DNA of 64,000 nt from Coenobita brevimanus (lineage: Eukaryota > Arthropoda > Malacostraca > Decapoda > Coenobitidae), in the NCBI GenBank assembly GCA_032717465.1, contig CM064681.1:12856954-12920953 (forward strand), given 5' to 3'. The translations under genes were made by a program, and so were the position numbers. Under the pieces are notes generated by a model. That model was not told the origin of the DNA. It saw only the letters and a program-made list of their open reading frames with translations, and made no database searches. Shown here piece by piece: positions 44,672 to 55,289 of the stretch (position 1 is its first letter; each line of letters begins with the position of its first letter).

Positions 44672-44970
44672 GATATAGATAGATAGATAGATTTAAATGG
44701 TTTTTAATCCATTTAGATCTCAAAACAGAGAAGGTTAAAATAACTGAGCGATAGTTAGAGGGCTGGAAATGGTCAGCATTCTTTGGGACAAGCTGAATGA
44801 GATCAACCTTCCAGCAAGAAGGAAAGGTACTATTTGACAGACAAAGACGATTGAGTTTACCTAGACAGGGTACAAGCACAGAAACACAGCTCTTGAGGAC
44901 AACAGAAGGAATCCCATCAGGCCCGTATGCCTTAATAGTACTGAGGCAGGATGCCGTATATTTTGTCATA
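43540..44970 (-). pseudogene. Decayed Jockey-like LINE, RT and C-terminal part
   Basis: On the - strand, 44970-44710 reads KAYGPDGIPSVVLKSC, FPSCWKVDLIQLVPK and FQPSNYRSVILT, the early RT. Further down, with shifts, are NLLSDHQYGF, SGAPQGSVLSQT and the catalytic SYADD at about 44150. The C-terminal part (43854-43555) contains SLVKSASKRSDVLSQ and LPLTSVSLLHCYILFSF. A palindromic microsatellite (44554-44692) interrupts the RT. It is similar in motif style to the LINE at 61140-64000. It abuts the 3' end of another - strand LINE at about 44945. Confidence 0.75.
44554..44692. repeat. (AT)n plus palindromic (CTAT)n/(ATAG)n repeat
   Basis: (AT)n at 44554-44587 is followed by a CTAT run that meets an ATAG run at about 44648. 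The two form a long perfect inverted repeat capable of hairpin or cruciform formation. Confidence 0.85.
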
Positions 44971-46360
44971 ATTAAACATCCATTTGATCTGTTTTGTCAC
45001 CTCGTATATTTTGCTTTTTCTGTACTTATCTAGTGTTTTACAGTACAATATATAGTGTTGCAGCGTGTGAGATCTTGGGCTGTCACACAGCCTGCACCTA
45101 CTGTCGTAGTTTTGGGTATTATTTCCTAGTTGCCAATAATATTTGTTGCCTAGTCGCAACCTAGTGCATACAGAGTCCTTCCATTTGCTGGTGTTTTTCC
45201 CATAGGTAAAAGTGGTGCTTCTTGCTACAGCAGTGTAGTGGTCCGTAGTTCCACTAGGTTTAGCTTGATAATTTCTAATCATGTTTTCTCTTTCTTTTTC
45301 CTCCTAAACGTTTCTTATATATGTCCTCACTTGTTTCATGGTAAGCTCACGCTTTATATCAATCTATGGTTTGGTGGTTGGACTTTTGGCTATTGCATCA
45401 GCTCTTTCATTTCTATCTATACCCACGTGAGATGGAATCCACGTGAACATTACTTTTCTCCCTACCATTTTAAGTTCGCGTATGATGTTCCTGCATTGTA
45501 TGACTATACTTTCCATCACTGGTATTTTACTGTTAAGAGATTCTAGTGCTCCCCTGCTGTCCACAAAGAAAAGCACATCACCTTTATCATTTCTTATCGC
45601 ATTCAGGTCATACAGAATTGCGTATAATTCAGCCTGTGTTGATGATATAACCGTGTTCTGTCTCTGCCCAGTTCCCCATTTCCGGTATGTAGTCCTTAAT
45701 GAGGATTCCAGACCCCGCCTCCCAGTTTGGTAGAACTGAGCCGTCACAGAAAACGAGGGAGATGTCATTTAAGCCAATAGTTTAAATTTTCTTCTCATGG
45801 TCCTCCTTTAGTAACTCATGATCACATACGTGTTTTTTCTTTGTCAGAGATGTGATGTCAATTTTAACCCTTTCATCTTGCCCAGGTGGTGGTGGTGTGA
45901 ACTTACCAGTTTGTACGCATAGTCTTAATACATCATATTCTTGCAGTGTTTGTGTAAGATGCATTATGAATTCTCTTTTCCCTTGCTTCCAGAAGGTTCG
46001 CATACAGCTTGAGTAGTCCCATACGTCAGTAACTCGTGACCGCCTGGTGTTCCAATGTGCCTGATAGTAGCAATATTTTGTAGTTCTTCCACTCTGTCTT
46101 TTATACTAGGCAGGCTTACTTCAAATTTCATGGTGTCTATCATTGTTTTTTTTTTTTTTTTTTTTTTGACAATTTAGTATGATTCTCATGCACTCGTTTT
46201 TCACTTTTTCTAGTTTCTCAAACCTTTGTTCGTCAAAGAAAAAGAGGACAGGACTGGCATAATCTATGACCGACCTGACAGCGCTTACATAAAGCATCCT
46301 GAGAATAGGAACACTGACCCCGTCACCACCCAAGGATAGGGACCTCAAGGGCTGCATTTA
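44932..46360 (-). pseudogene. I-type LINE 3' part: RT end, RNase H, zinc-like C-terminus
   Basis: The - strand reads, from 46357, ILRMLYVSAVRSVIDYASPV and LEKVKNECMRIIL, which is the post-RT region. A middle block follows at 46003-45782. RNase H is at 45768-45364, with SSTQAELYAILYDLNAI, FFVDSRGALESL, WIPSHVGIDRNERADAIAK and the active-site Glu, Asp and His-Asp present. A C-terminal block is at 45282-44932 (CTRLRLGNKYYWQLG, CRLCDSPRSHTLQHYILYC). The RT and endonuclease are missing upstream. RNase H places it in the I-like superclade. Small shifts and an A-run near 46145-46167 break the frame. Confidence 0.8.
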
Positions 46361-46654
46361 TGCCTTACACTGTGTAGTTACAAATTTTACCTCGGCCTCC
46401 TTAGCCTGTGCAGTGTATCCAATGTACAGCCACGATCCACAGTTTCTACCACACCCGGGATACTCAGAGGTGAGGAACATAAGCCCTTCTGGTCGGGAGC
46501 TGCAAGAGTTCAGGTGCTTCACTAACCTTTGGATGAGACAGTAAATACATTTATTCTGTCCGGTTTTCAGGTTGCCAGCATTAATAGGTCTTGATATGAA
46601 TGTGTGAATATTTACCAGACGTTAAGCATATATGTTATATTTAATTATGTATTC

Positions 46655-46655
<1 letters not shown>
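46361..46655. other. Unassigned sequence
   Basis: AT-rich DNA between the truncated LINE and the (TA)n array; no feature recognised. Confidence 0.5.

Positions 46656-46708
<53 letters not shown>
46656..46708. repeat. (TA)n array, left flank of LTR element copy A
   Basis: This TA array ends exactly at the TGTTACA start of the 5' LTR. The 3' LTR is also followed by an AT array, so the element inserted inside a microsatellite. Confidence 0.95.
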
Positions 46709-46712
<4 letters not shown>

Positions 46713-47499
46713 ACACAGCCTATGATTTCATCATCCTTTGTGTAATTTTAACGCACAGTATGCTGCATGTTTGATCACGAGCGTGTTCTGCCTCAGTCCC
46801 CCCCTTCTACCGTTATAGTAGAGTAAGTCGTTCTCTCTGTTGTCCAGAGCGGGATTGTCGACTCTATGTCCACATGGCTTCATTTACGCGTCCTGCTTAC
46901 AAGTTGTATCAGGCTCTGCTGGCTCCTATATAATGAGCTCAGTCTCTGCATCATGGCCACTTAGATCTGCTCCTCATTTTGTTCACATCTCTGTCCTCCC
47001 CTGTACAGATATTATTATTGTGAGTGCTCAAGAAGTCTCCAACCATCTAGCAGCTGTGTGTAACTTGAGTATAACTGTTGTTGCATTTTTTCTTGTACTG
47101 TATAGCATAAGTTTAATTTGTAGGCTTAGTGAAGTTTTTGTAATTCATGTATGGATCTTTATGTCAGTCATTTTTGATAATAGTTTGTATCTGTAATTAT
47201 TTATCTGGCATTCACTGAGTATTATCTGGTATCTCATTTCATCAGGGCTGACTTAGATAAATTTACTCTTGCTAATTTCGTGTTAATAGAGGCTATTGCA
47301 GTTAACCATATATTTAACCTGTTTATTTGCCATTACATTATCCTTATGAGTCCTGAATGTTTTGTTGTTAATTTAAGCATTAAACTTTAACTTGTAATTT
47401 TACCTAACTCTTTTGTTTTGAACCTGGAACTTTACGGGACAGTAGTGACTCTTCGTATTCTCACTTAAAGTGTACATTATCTTTCTCTGTTCCGTAACA
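46709..47499 (+). repeat. 5' LTR of copy A
   Basis: Starts TGTTACACAG and ends TCCGTAACA, giving TG...CA ends. It is 791 bp. A TATATAATG-type TATA-like box lies near 46930. The small 118-residue frame inside it is repeated in the other LTR and is not a gene. Confidence 0.92.
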
Positions 47500-47505
47500 T
47501 AAATT

Positions 47506-47520
47506 TGGCGACCTCATATC
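47506..47520 (+). promoter_or_regulatory. Primer-binding site
   Basis: TGGCGACCTC begins six bases after the LTR end. PBS sequences start with TGG, complementary to tRNA CCA ends. The tRNA is not identified. Confidence 0.7.
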
Positions 47521-47580
47521 AGGATATTCAGGATATTATCATAAGGATATTGTTTGATATTTTGTGACTGTGATATATTC

Positions 47581-50500
47581 ATGATGGCTACTATTTCTAC
47601 ACTTGATGAAGCCAAAGATTTTTTGTCAAATGTGCAAACAGTGTGTGATATAGAAAACAGAACAAAGAATGAACTTAAGATTGTTGCTCAACAATTGGGA
47701 TTTGTTGTTCGCTCTCATCAGTCTAAAGATCAAATTGTTGCCATGATTAATGAAAGCTTGTTTAATGTAACTCCTCCAAATGAGCAAACGCAGATTGAAT
47801 TAGCTAAGTTACAGCTAGCCCTGCAGGAGGCCCGTGCTAAGGAGGCTGAGTTTCACGCACAAGTTGAACTTGCTAGGATTCAGGCAGACCATGAGTATCG
47901 CATGAAACAATGTGGAACTGGATCATCTAGCTCTGATGATTTTGATGTGGCTAAAAATGTTAAACTTGTCCCTCCTTTTAATGAATCTGATTTAACAAAG
48001 TATTTTCAGTTGTTTGAGAGGGTAGCTACGGGTTTTAATTGGCCTAAGGAGTATTGGCCAGTACTCCTTCAAACTGTTCTCACCGGTAAAGCTCAAGTAA
48101 CTTATGCATCTTTGCCTCAGGATCAGTCTGATAATTATGATGTAGTAAAGAGCTTGATTCTTAAGGCCTATGAGCTTGTTCCTGAAGCTTATAGAGTAAA
48201 ATTTAGGACAACTTACAAGCAAGATAAGCAATCCCATGTTGAGTATGCAAAAATCAAAGAAGATTTGTTGGAGCAGTGGTTAAATTCTAAGAATGTGGAT
48301 TCTGATTTTGACAAATTTAAGCAGATGATTTTGCTGGAGGACTTCAAAAGGTGTATTTATAAGGATGTAAGCCTATATCTTGATGAGAAAAGAATAGATA
48401 ATTTGTCTGATGCTGCAGTTTTAGCTGATGAGTATGTTCTCACTCACAAGAGATATTCTAGAGAAAAAGGGAAAGCTGAGAGTCAGTACGTTGCCTCTAC
48501 TCAGAGTACAGGTAACAGGAAAGAGAATAAGGATGATGTTTCTCAGGAAGTAAATACCAGCTTCACCTCTAGATTTCAGAAAAGTAAATGTACTTATTGT
48601 AGTAAGCTTGGTCATACTACGGAGAGATGTTTCAGGAGACAGCGTGATGTGAACAAAAAGGAGTCTTTAAATATTCAGTCAATTGGTCTAGTGTCCACTC
48701 TTGAGAGTTCCCAGAATTCTTTAACTGAGTTAACTGAACCTGCTTTGAGGGGTAACTTAAATTCTCATGATGGAGCTCCTCTTTTGAGCAGTAACGTGGG
48801 TGACACTCTCAAGAGTTCATGTGCTAATTTCCTGTCTGATGGTTTTGTCAGTCCTCGGGACAGTAATGACAGGAAATCAGTTCAAATATATCGTGATACA
48901 GGTGCTTGCCAATCCCTTATGCTGACCAGTGTTCTAGGCTCTAATTTTAATTCCTCTGATGAAACTGTAATCTTACAAGGTGTAGGGAATAATTACTTCT
49001 CTGTTCCTCTGTGCAGAGTGAATTTAGAGTCTGGTTTTGTTAATGGTTCTGTTATGGTTGGGTTGGTTGAGACACTCCCAATGTCAGGTGTAACTTTCTT
49101 ACTTGGAAATGATATTGGTGGAAGTCAAGTGTGTCCAGCTCCTCAGTTGTCTGGTGAGCCAGTGGCTGTGACCCGGGATTGTGATGTCCCTGATGTGTTC
49201 CCTGCATGTGCTGTCACTAGGGCTAAGTCTAAAGTTACTGGTGATTTAGAGGATAATGATGATGATGATGTTATCCTAGCTGACACTTTTCTTGCTAATT
49301 TGGACCACTCACCAGATGAGGCAGTACCCCGTAGTGTTGATAATTTGTCTCGTCAAGAGTTGGTTGAGTTGCAGGTTGCTGACCCTGAGTTGAAAGGTCT
49401 AGCTAACTCTGCTTGCAGTGAGGAAGAGTCAGCTGGTGCTTCTACTTGTTATTATGTAAAGTCAGGAGTACTTATGAGGAAGTGGAGACCCCCAACAGCA
49501 TCAGCCGACTGTGAATGGGAGGTTGTACATCAAGTTGTCATCCCTCGTGTTTGTAGGCAGGATATCATTAGAGTGGCTCATGATTCCAGTTTGGCAGGAC
49601 ACCTTGGAGTGAGGAAGACTGTGGCACGCATTTTGAAACACTTCTACTGGCCAGGTATCTTCAGGGATGTTTCCTGGTATTGTAAGTCTTGTCACACCTG
49701 TCAAGTTGTGGGAAAGTGTAATCAGACCGAAAAGGTTGCACCTCTAGTTCCCATTCCTCCTTTTGAGGCGCCTTTCACCCGTGTGTTGGTGGATATTGTG
49801 GGCCCTCTTCCTAAGACTTCTTCAGGATTTTCTTACGTGTTGACCATGATTGATATGGCTACTCGTTATCCTGAAGCCATTCCACTTAGAAACATCTCAG
49901 CAAAGAACGTGGTTAAGGAAATGCTAGGGTTCTTCACAAAGTTTGGTCTGCCCAAGGAGGTACAGTCAGACCGAGGAAGTAATTTCATGTCAAATGTTTT
50001 CAAGCAGTCTCTGAAAGAGTTGGGCATCTCCCAGATCACGTCTTCAGCTTACCATCCCCAGACCCAAGGAGCGTTGGAGAGATATCATCAAACACTCAAA
50101 TCGATGCTCAAGAAATACTGTTTGGAACATCAGAAAGACTGGGATAAAGGTCTTCCATTCGTTGTGTTTGCTGCAAGAGAATCTCCAAATGAATCACTGG
50201 GCTTCTCACCTTTTGAACTACTGTTTGGCCATGAAGTAAGAGGACCCCTTAAGCTACTCAAGGAATGCTGGCTGTCGGAGGAAGATGACGTCAACCTGCT
50301 GGAGTATGTGATGAATTTCAAAGAACGGCTGTCCACTGCTTTACAGCTGGCGAGAGAGAATTTAGGAGCTGCTCAGGAGAAGATGAAGACTTGGTATGAT
50401 AAGAAGTCCAGGTTACGCCACTTTCAGCCAGGAGATCAGGTTTTGATTCTGCTACCAGTTCATGGGCAACCTCTTCAAGCCAAGTTTAGTGGCCCTTATT

Positions 50501-51312
50501 TCGTGGAGAAGAAACTCAGTGATGTCAACTATGTCATCGCCACACCAGATCGTAGAAAGAGCAAGCAACTATGTCACATCAACATGCTAAAGTTATATCA
50601 CAGGCGGGACGAAAATAATCCAGTCTGCACTGTAGCTGTTCCACCCGAGTCTGCAAGTGAAGCACTCCCATGCAGTATGAGCCTGAGTGATAGTTTGGGG
50701 AAGAATCCTGATATCATGAATGATCTCCAGACTAAGCTTTCTCATCTACCACCCAAGGAAAGGCAGGAGTTTTCGGGATTACTGCAGGAGTACCCGCAAG
50801 TGTTCCGTGCTACTCCAGGAAGAACCACTGTGTTGATGCATGATGTCGATGTTGGAGACGCAAAGCCAATTAAATTGCCTCCTTACCGTGTGAACCCAGT
50901 GAAAGTTCCTCTCATCGAGAAGGAGCTTGGCTACCTGTTGGACCACATGATGATTGAGCCCTGTCAGAGCGAGTGGAGTTCTCCTGTCACTCTAGTCCCT
51001 AAGCCAGGTGGGTCACAGCGGCTTTGCATTGACTACAGACGTGTTAATCAGATAACCAAAACAGACACTTACCCTCTTCCTCGTGTGGAAGATTGCATAG
51101 ACAAGATCGGAAAGGCTAGGTACATAAGTAAGTTTGATTTGTTAAAGGGATACTGGCAAGTACCTATGACTGAACATGCTAGGGAGATCTCATTTTTTGT
51201 AACATTAGGAAAGACCTTTGCATGGTCTGTAATGCCATATACAGATTGTTTTAGAGTAATAAGAAATTTCCTTTGTAAATTTCTTTTTTCTTTGTGGGGA
51301 GGTGTTACATAG
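47581..51312 (+). CDS. Gag-protease-integrase-(partial RT) polyprotein, intact frame
   Basis: From the first ATG the uninterrupted frame encodes 1243 residues. Gag occupies about 1-330, with a charged N-terminus, a Glu/Ala-rich coiled coil at about 85-110 and a capsid/SCAN-like helical region at 125-300. A zinc knuckle CTYCSKLGHTTERC is at about 336-349, and the protease site RDTGACQ is near 438. The integrase zinc domain (HDSSLAGHLG...CKSCHTCQ) is at 665-710. The core has Asp in LVDIVGP (~737), Asp in SDRGSNF (~795) and Glu in ALERYHQ (~831). RT begins near 1040 (LVPKPGGSQRLCIDYRRVN, then SKFDLLKGYWQVPM with the first Asp) and then stops. The stop codon lies in the 3' LTR. It could supply Gag and integrase but not DNA synthesis. 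Confidence 0.88.
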   Translation: MMATISTLDEAKDFLSNVQTVCDIENRTKNELKIVAQQLGFVVRSHQSKDQIVAMINESLFNVTPPNEQTQIELAKLQLALQEARAKEAEFHAQVELARIQADHEYRMKQCGTGSSSSDDFDVAKNVKLVPPFNESDLTKYFQLFERVATGFNWPKEYWPVLLQTVLTGKAQVTYASLPQDQSDNYDVVKSLILKAYELVPEAYRVKFRTTYKQDKQSHVEYAKIKEDLLEQWLNSKNVDSDFDKFKQMILLEDFKRCIYKDVSLYLDEKRIDNLSDAAVLADEYVLTHKRYSREKGKAESQYVASTQSTGNRKENKDDVSQEVNTSFTSRFQKSKCTYCSKLGHTTERCFRRQRDVNKKESLNIQSIGLVSTLESSQNSLTELTEPALRGNLNSHDGAPLLSSNVGDTLKSSCANFLSDGFVSPRDSNDRKSVQIYRDTGACQSLMLTSVLGSNFNSSDETVILQGVGNNYFSVPLCRVNLESGFVNGSVMVGLVETLPMSGVTFLLGNDIGGSQVCPAPQLSGEPVAVTRDCDVPDVFPACAVTRAKSKVTGDLEDNDDDDVILADTFLANLDHSPDEAVPRSVDNLSRQELVELQVADPELKGLANSACSEEESAGASTCYYVKSGVLMRKWRPPTASADCEWEVVHQVVIPRVCRQDIIRVAHDSSLAGHLGVRKTVARILKHFYWPGIFRDVSWYCKSCHTCQVVGKCNQTEKVAPLVPIPPFEAPFTRVLVDIVGPLPKTSSGFSYVLTMIDMATRYPEAIPLRNISAKNVVKEMLGFFTKFGLPKEVQSDRGSNFMSNVFKQSLKELGISQITSSAYHPQTQGALERYHQTLKSMLKKYCLEHQKDWDKGLPFVVFAARESPNESLGFSPFELLFGHEVRGPLKLLKECWLSEEDDVNLLEYVMNFKERLSTALQLARENLGAAQEKMKTWYDKKSRLRHFQPGDQVLILLPVHGQPLQAKFSGPYFVEKKLSDVNYVIATPDRRKSKQLCHINMLKLYHRRDENNPVCTVAVPPESASEALPCSMSLSDSLGKNPDIMNDLQTKLSHLPPKERQEFSGLLQEYPQVFRATPGRTTVLMHDVDVGDAKPIKLPPYRVNPVKVPLIEKELGYLLDHMMIEPCQSEWSSPVTLVPKPGGSQRLCIDYRRVNQITKTDTYPLPRVEDCIDKIGKARYISKFDLLKGYWQVPMTEHAREISFFVTLGKTFAWSVMPYTDCFRVIRNFLCKFLFSLWGGVT
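51296..51302 (+). promoter_or_regulatory. Polypurine tract
   Basis: GGGGAGG directly abuts the TGTTACA start of the 3' LTR. It is a typical plus-strand primer site and lies within the coding frame. Confidence 0.7.
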
Positions 51313-52089
51313 CCTATGATTTCATCATCCTTTGTGTAATTTTAACGCACAGTATGCTGCATGTTTGATCACGAGCGTGTTCTGCCTCAGTCCCCCCCTT
51401 CTACCGTTATAGTAGAGTAAGTCGTTCTCTCTGTTGTCCAGAGCGGGATTGTCGACTCTATGTCCACATGGCTTCATTTACGCGTCCTGCTTACAAGTTG
51501 TATCAGGCTCTGCTGGCTCCTATATAATGAGCTCAGTCTCTGCATCATGGCCACTTAGATCTGCTCCTCATTTTGTTCACATCTCTGTCCTCCCCTGTAC
51601 AGATATTATTATTGTGAGTGCTCAAGAAGTCTCCAACCATCTAGCAGCTGTGTGTAATTTGAGTATAACTGTTGTTGCATTTTTTCTTGTACTGTATAGC
51701 ATAAGTTTAATTTGTAGGCTTAGTGAAGTTTTTGTAATTCATGTATGGATCTTTATGTCAGTCATTTTTGATAATAGTTTGTATCTGTAATTATTTATCT
51801 GGCATTCACTGAGTATTATCTGGTATCTCATTTCATCAGGGCTGACTTAGATAAATTTACTCTTGCTAATTTCGTGTTAATAGAGGCTATTGCAGTTAAC
51901 CATATATTTAACCTGTTTATTTGCCATTACATTATCCTTATGAGTCCTGAATGTTTTGTTGTTAATTTAAGCATTAAACTTTAACTTGTAATTTTACCTA
52001 ACTCTTTTGTTTTGAACCTGGAACTTTACGGGACAGTAGTGACTCTTCGTATTCTCACTTAAAGTGTACATTATCTTTCTCTGTTCCGT

Positions 52090-52093
<4 letters not shown>
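51303..52093 (+). repeat. 3' LTR of copy A
   Basis: This LTR has the same length (791 bp) as the 5' LTR. I noted two single-base differences by eye (C/T in the first dozen bases; C/T in the GTGTAAYTTGAG segment). Confidence 0.92.

Positions 52094-52181
<88 letters not shown>
52094..52181. repeat. (AT)n array, right flank of copy A
   Basis: About 44 AT units follow directly after the 3' LTR and precede the LINE. Confidence 0.95.
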
Positions 52182-52184
<3 letters not shown>

Positions 52185-52189
52185 TATTT

Positions 52190-55100
52190 GTATTATGTAT
52201 CAAAAGCATGTAATACTGAAGGAAATGTAATCGCTATTTAATAAGCTGACCAAACGATGACGACCCAGGACCGGACAAAGGACTTGGTAATGAGTACATG
52301 GAATGTAAGAGGAGCGAATGATGTGCTGAGAGAGAGATTGTCCAGGTGCTTGAGGGTGCGAAAGTGGATGTATGTGGAATAACTGAAACAAAATGGAGAG
52401 GAGAAAGTGTGAGAGAATGGGAGTATGGATGGGGTATATGTGCAGGAGTAGGTGAGAATGAGAGGGCAAAGGAAGGAGTATGTATAGTTGTGAGTAAAAG
52501 ATGGAAGAGGAACATAAGACAGTATGGATCAGTTGGGTCAAGGATTGTGTGGGCAAAATTGAAAGTTGGAATACAAATGTGGGTGATTGTGTGTGTGTAT
52601 GCGCCAACGCAAGATCGTGCTAGAAGAGTGAGAGAAGAGTTCTGGACAAATGTGGAAGTGTGCATGGAAAAGTTTGGAAGGAATGAGAGAGTGTTTTTGA
52701 TTGGTGATATGAATGGTAAAGTTGGGAATGTGAAGGTGGATGGAATAGTTGGTGAGTGGGGTGTGCCTGCTGAGATAGATGAGAATGGGAGTGCGTTAGT
52801 GGACATTTGTGCTGGGAGGGGGTTGGTGATAGCCAATACCCTCTTCAGGCATAAAATGATCCACAGGTATACATGGCGAGTGGTGAGAAGGGTGGGTGGT
52901 GAACTGAATGAAAGGAAGGCAATGATTGATTATGTGTGTGTGGATGAAAGGATGCGAAGATGTGTAAAGGATGCAAGAGTGTATAGAGGTTGGGAGAGTG
53001 GACTTTCTGACCACTACTTGGTGGTGGCCAGAATTAGAATGCAAGTAAGATGGAGGAATAGAAGAAGGGAAAGACGAGAGGAAGGAGTAGTTGCAAGGAG
53101 AGTGGAAAGGTTACAAGAGGTTGAGAAAAAGGCAGAGTATAAGAGAGAAGTGGAGGAACGATTGGGCAAATATGAATTGGAGCAGATGGGAGACGTGGAA
53201 GGTGTGTGTAAGATATTTACAGAAGAAATATGTGCAGCATGTGATGTGGTGTGTGGAAGGAAGAGAAGACGGAGGGGGGTGCAAGGAACAGCGTGGTGGA
53301 CTGAAGAGGTGAAACAGGCTGTGGCACAAAAGAAGATAGCATACAATGAATGGATGAGAAATAGGGGTGTGGAAGAAGTTGAGAGGCGGAAGAGAGAGTT
53401 ATATGTGGAAAGAAAGAGAGAGGTGAAAAGATTAGTAAGAGAGAGTAAGAAGAGAGTGGATGAGGAATTTGGAAGGAATTTGAGTGTAAAGTGGAGGGAC
53501 TGTAAGAAAATGTTCTGGAGAGAAGTGAAAAGAGTAAGACAGGGTGGAAGTGAAGTTAGCAGGGGAGTGAAAGATAAAAATGGTAGATTACTAGTGGAGA
53601 AGGGAGAAAAAGTCAACAGATGGAGAGAACACTTTAAGGAATTGTTGAACGTAGAGGATGGAAGTAATACGAGTATAAGTGGCTGGGGAATGGCTGGGAG
53701 AAGGAGGGAGTTGAGAAGACAGGAAGAAATCAGTAGGATAGAAGTTGTGGAAGCAATGAAGAAAGGTAAATCAGGGAAAGCCCCAGGAATTGATGGAGTG
53801 TGTGGTGAAATGCTGAAGCATGGGGGAGAGATAGTAGTAGAATGGATGTGGAAGATGTGCAGATTGGCCTGGGAGGAAGGTAGAGTCCCGGAGGATTGGA
53901 AGTCAGGTATAATTATTCCCTTGTACAAAGGAAAAGGGGATAAAGAAGTGTGTGGTAATCATAGGGGCATTTGTCTTCTTAGTATAATAGGAAAAGTGTA
54001 TGGTAGGATACTTATAGACAGAGTTAGAGAAAGAACAGAGAAATTAGTTGGAGAAGAACAGGGAGGCTTTAGGAAGGGAAGAGGTTGTGTAGATCAGATA
54101 TTCATTCTTAGATCTTTAGTGGAAAAGTTTCTAGAGAAGGGAAAGAAGTTGTATGCGGCTTTCATGGATTTGGAGAAAGCATATGACAGGGTGGATAGAC
54201 AAGGATTGTGGAAAGTGTTAAGAATATATGGAGTAGATGGGAAGTTGTTGAATGCTGTGAAGAGTATGTATGATGGTGCGAAGGCTGCAGTGCGTGTGGA
54301 TGGTGAACTAAGTGAATTTTTTTCTTTGAAAGTTGGTTTGAAACAGGGATGTGTCATGTCTCCATGGTTGTTCAATCTGTACATGGATGGGGTAATAAAA
54401 GAGGTACAAGGTGGGGTAGTGGATGTTGGGGTGGCCATGGTGGGAGGGGATAGTGTTTGGAGGCTCCCTGTACTGTTGTTTGCAGATGATACTGTGTTGT
54501 TGAGTGAAGACGAAGGGAAGCTGCAAGGCTTGGTGGATGAGTTTGAGAGAGTGTGTAAGAAACGGAATCTGAAGGTGAATGTAGGGGAGAGTAAAGTGAT
54601 GGTCTTTGAGAGAGGTGAAATTACTGAATGTACAGCGAGGTTGGATGGTGAGGAATTGGAAAATGTGAGTACGTTTAAGTACTTGGGTAGTGTGATGAGT
54701 AAGGATGGAGGTTTGGAGGGTGAAGTGCTTGAAAGGGTACAGCAGAGAAGAAAGGTTGCTGGTTCTTTGAAAGCAGTGATAAGAAACAGGGAAGTGAGCA
54801 TGGAAGTGAAAAAGTTACTACATGACAGTATTGTGATACCAACTCTAACGTACGGAAGTGAAGCTTGGACATTGTTGGAAGGACACAAGTCAAGAGTGAG
54901 AGCAGTGGAAATGAGTTATTTAAGAGGAGCCTGTGGAGTCAAGTGGAGAGACAGGCTGACGAATGAGGATATAAAGGAGCGTTGTGGTGTTGATGTGGAT
55001 GTGATAGGAAGCGTTATGAGGAACATACTGAGGTGGTTTGGCCATGTGGAGAGGATGGAGGGTGAAAGACTGACGAAGAGAGTGTATGTGAGTGAGGTGG

Positions 55101-55289
55101 AGGGGGGAAGAGGGAGGGGGAGGCCGAGGATGAGATGGAGGGATGGGGTGGAGAGGTATATGAGAGAGGGGGGTGTGAGTTGGGAGCAGGGCAGTGAAAT
55201 GGCGGGGGACAGGGCGACTTGGAGGCGATTTGTTTGTGGCCACCCCAAACGGGATTGAGGCGTCTGGCAATAGATAGATAGATAGTTTT
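52190..55289 (+). mobile_element. Nearly intact single-ORF LINE with TAGA tail
   Basis: One long frame (endonuclease plus RT) is followed almost at once by a 3' end containing GGCCACCCCA, GGGAT and GGCGTCTGGCAATAG, and about four TAGA units ending at 55289. The end of the ORF overlaps this shared tail. No poly(A) is present. The short tetranucleotide tail and single ORF resemble RTE-like LINEs, but clade assignment needs a tree. The same 3' end occurs on a 5S-derived SINE at 28512-28700 and a fragment at 1841-1951. Confidence 0.9.
52257..55258 (+). CDS. LINE endonuclease-reverse transcriptase polyprotein
   Basis: The start at ATG 52257 reads into MSTWNVRGAN. A slip in an AG run (about 52328-52337) shifts the frame, and 52346-55258 is open for 970 codons. 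Endonuclease motifs: ITETKW (catalytic Glu), YAPTQD, IGDMNGKVG, SGLSDHYLV (catalytic His). RT motifs: KAPGIDGVCGEML, GNHRGICLLS, EEQGGFRKGRGC, AAFMDLEKAYDR (first Asp), LKQGCVMSPWLFN and LLFADDTVLL (about 54474-54503), then LKVNVGESKVMV and FKYLGSVM. The C-terminal part carries LRWFGHVERM and RGRGRPRMRWRDG. The product would nick DNA and copy its RNA and partner SINE RNA. Only the one slip prevents a complete product. Confidence 0.88.

Larger units (their letters stand above)
46709..52093 (+). mobile_element. Gmr1-type Ty3/Gypsy element, copy A (internally deleted)
   Basis: The copy has LTRs of 791 bp each at 46709-47499 and 51303-52093, a primer-binding-type TGGCGACC and a polypurine tract, with one long frame between. 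Gene order is gag, protease, integrase, then a partial RT. Integrase before RT is the Copia-like order known for Gmr1-type Ty3/Gypsy elements. RT stops after the first catalytic block, and the YxDD box and RNase H are missing. I see about two differences between the LTRs, so insertion was recent. Confidence 0.9.

Noticed and set aside
46840..47196. 118-residue frame present twice
   Set aside because: It lies wholly inside the LTR, with its duplicate at 51434-51790 in the other LTR; duplication is due to the LTR, not to a gene.
53014..53928. 304-residue - strand open frame
   Set aside because: It is the antisense of the intact LINE RT, Ser/Leu/Phe-rich and without a domain. The same applies to other long frames opposite LINEs (16114-16545, 36462-37169, 54094-54888).
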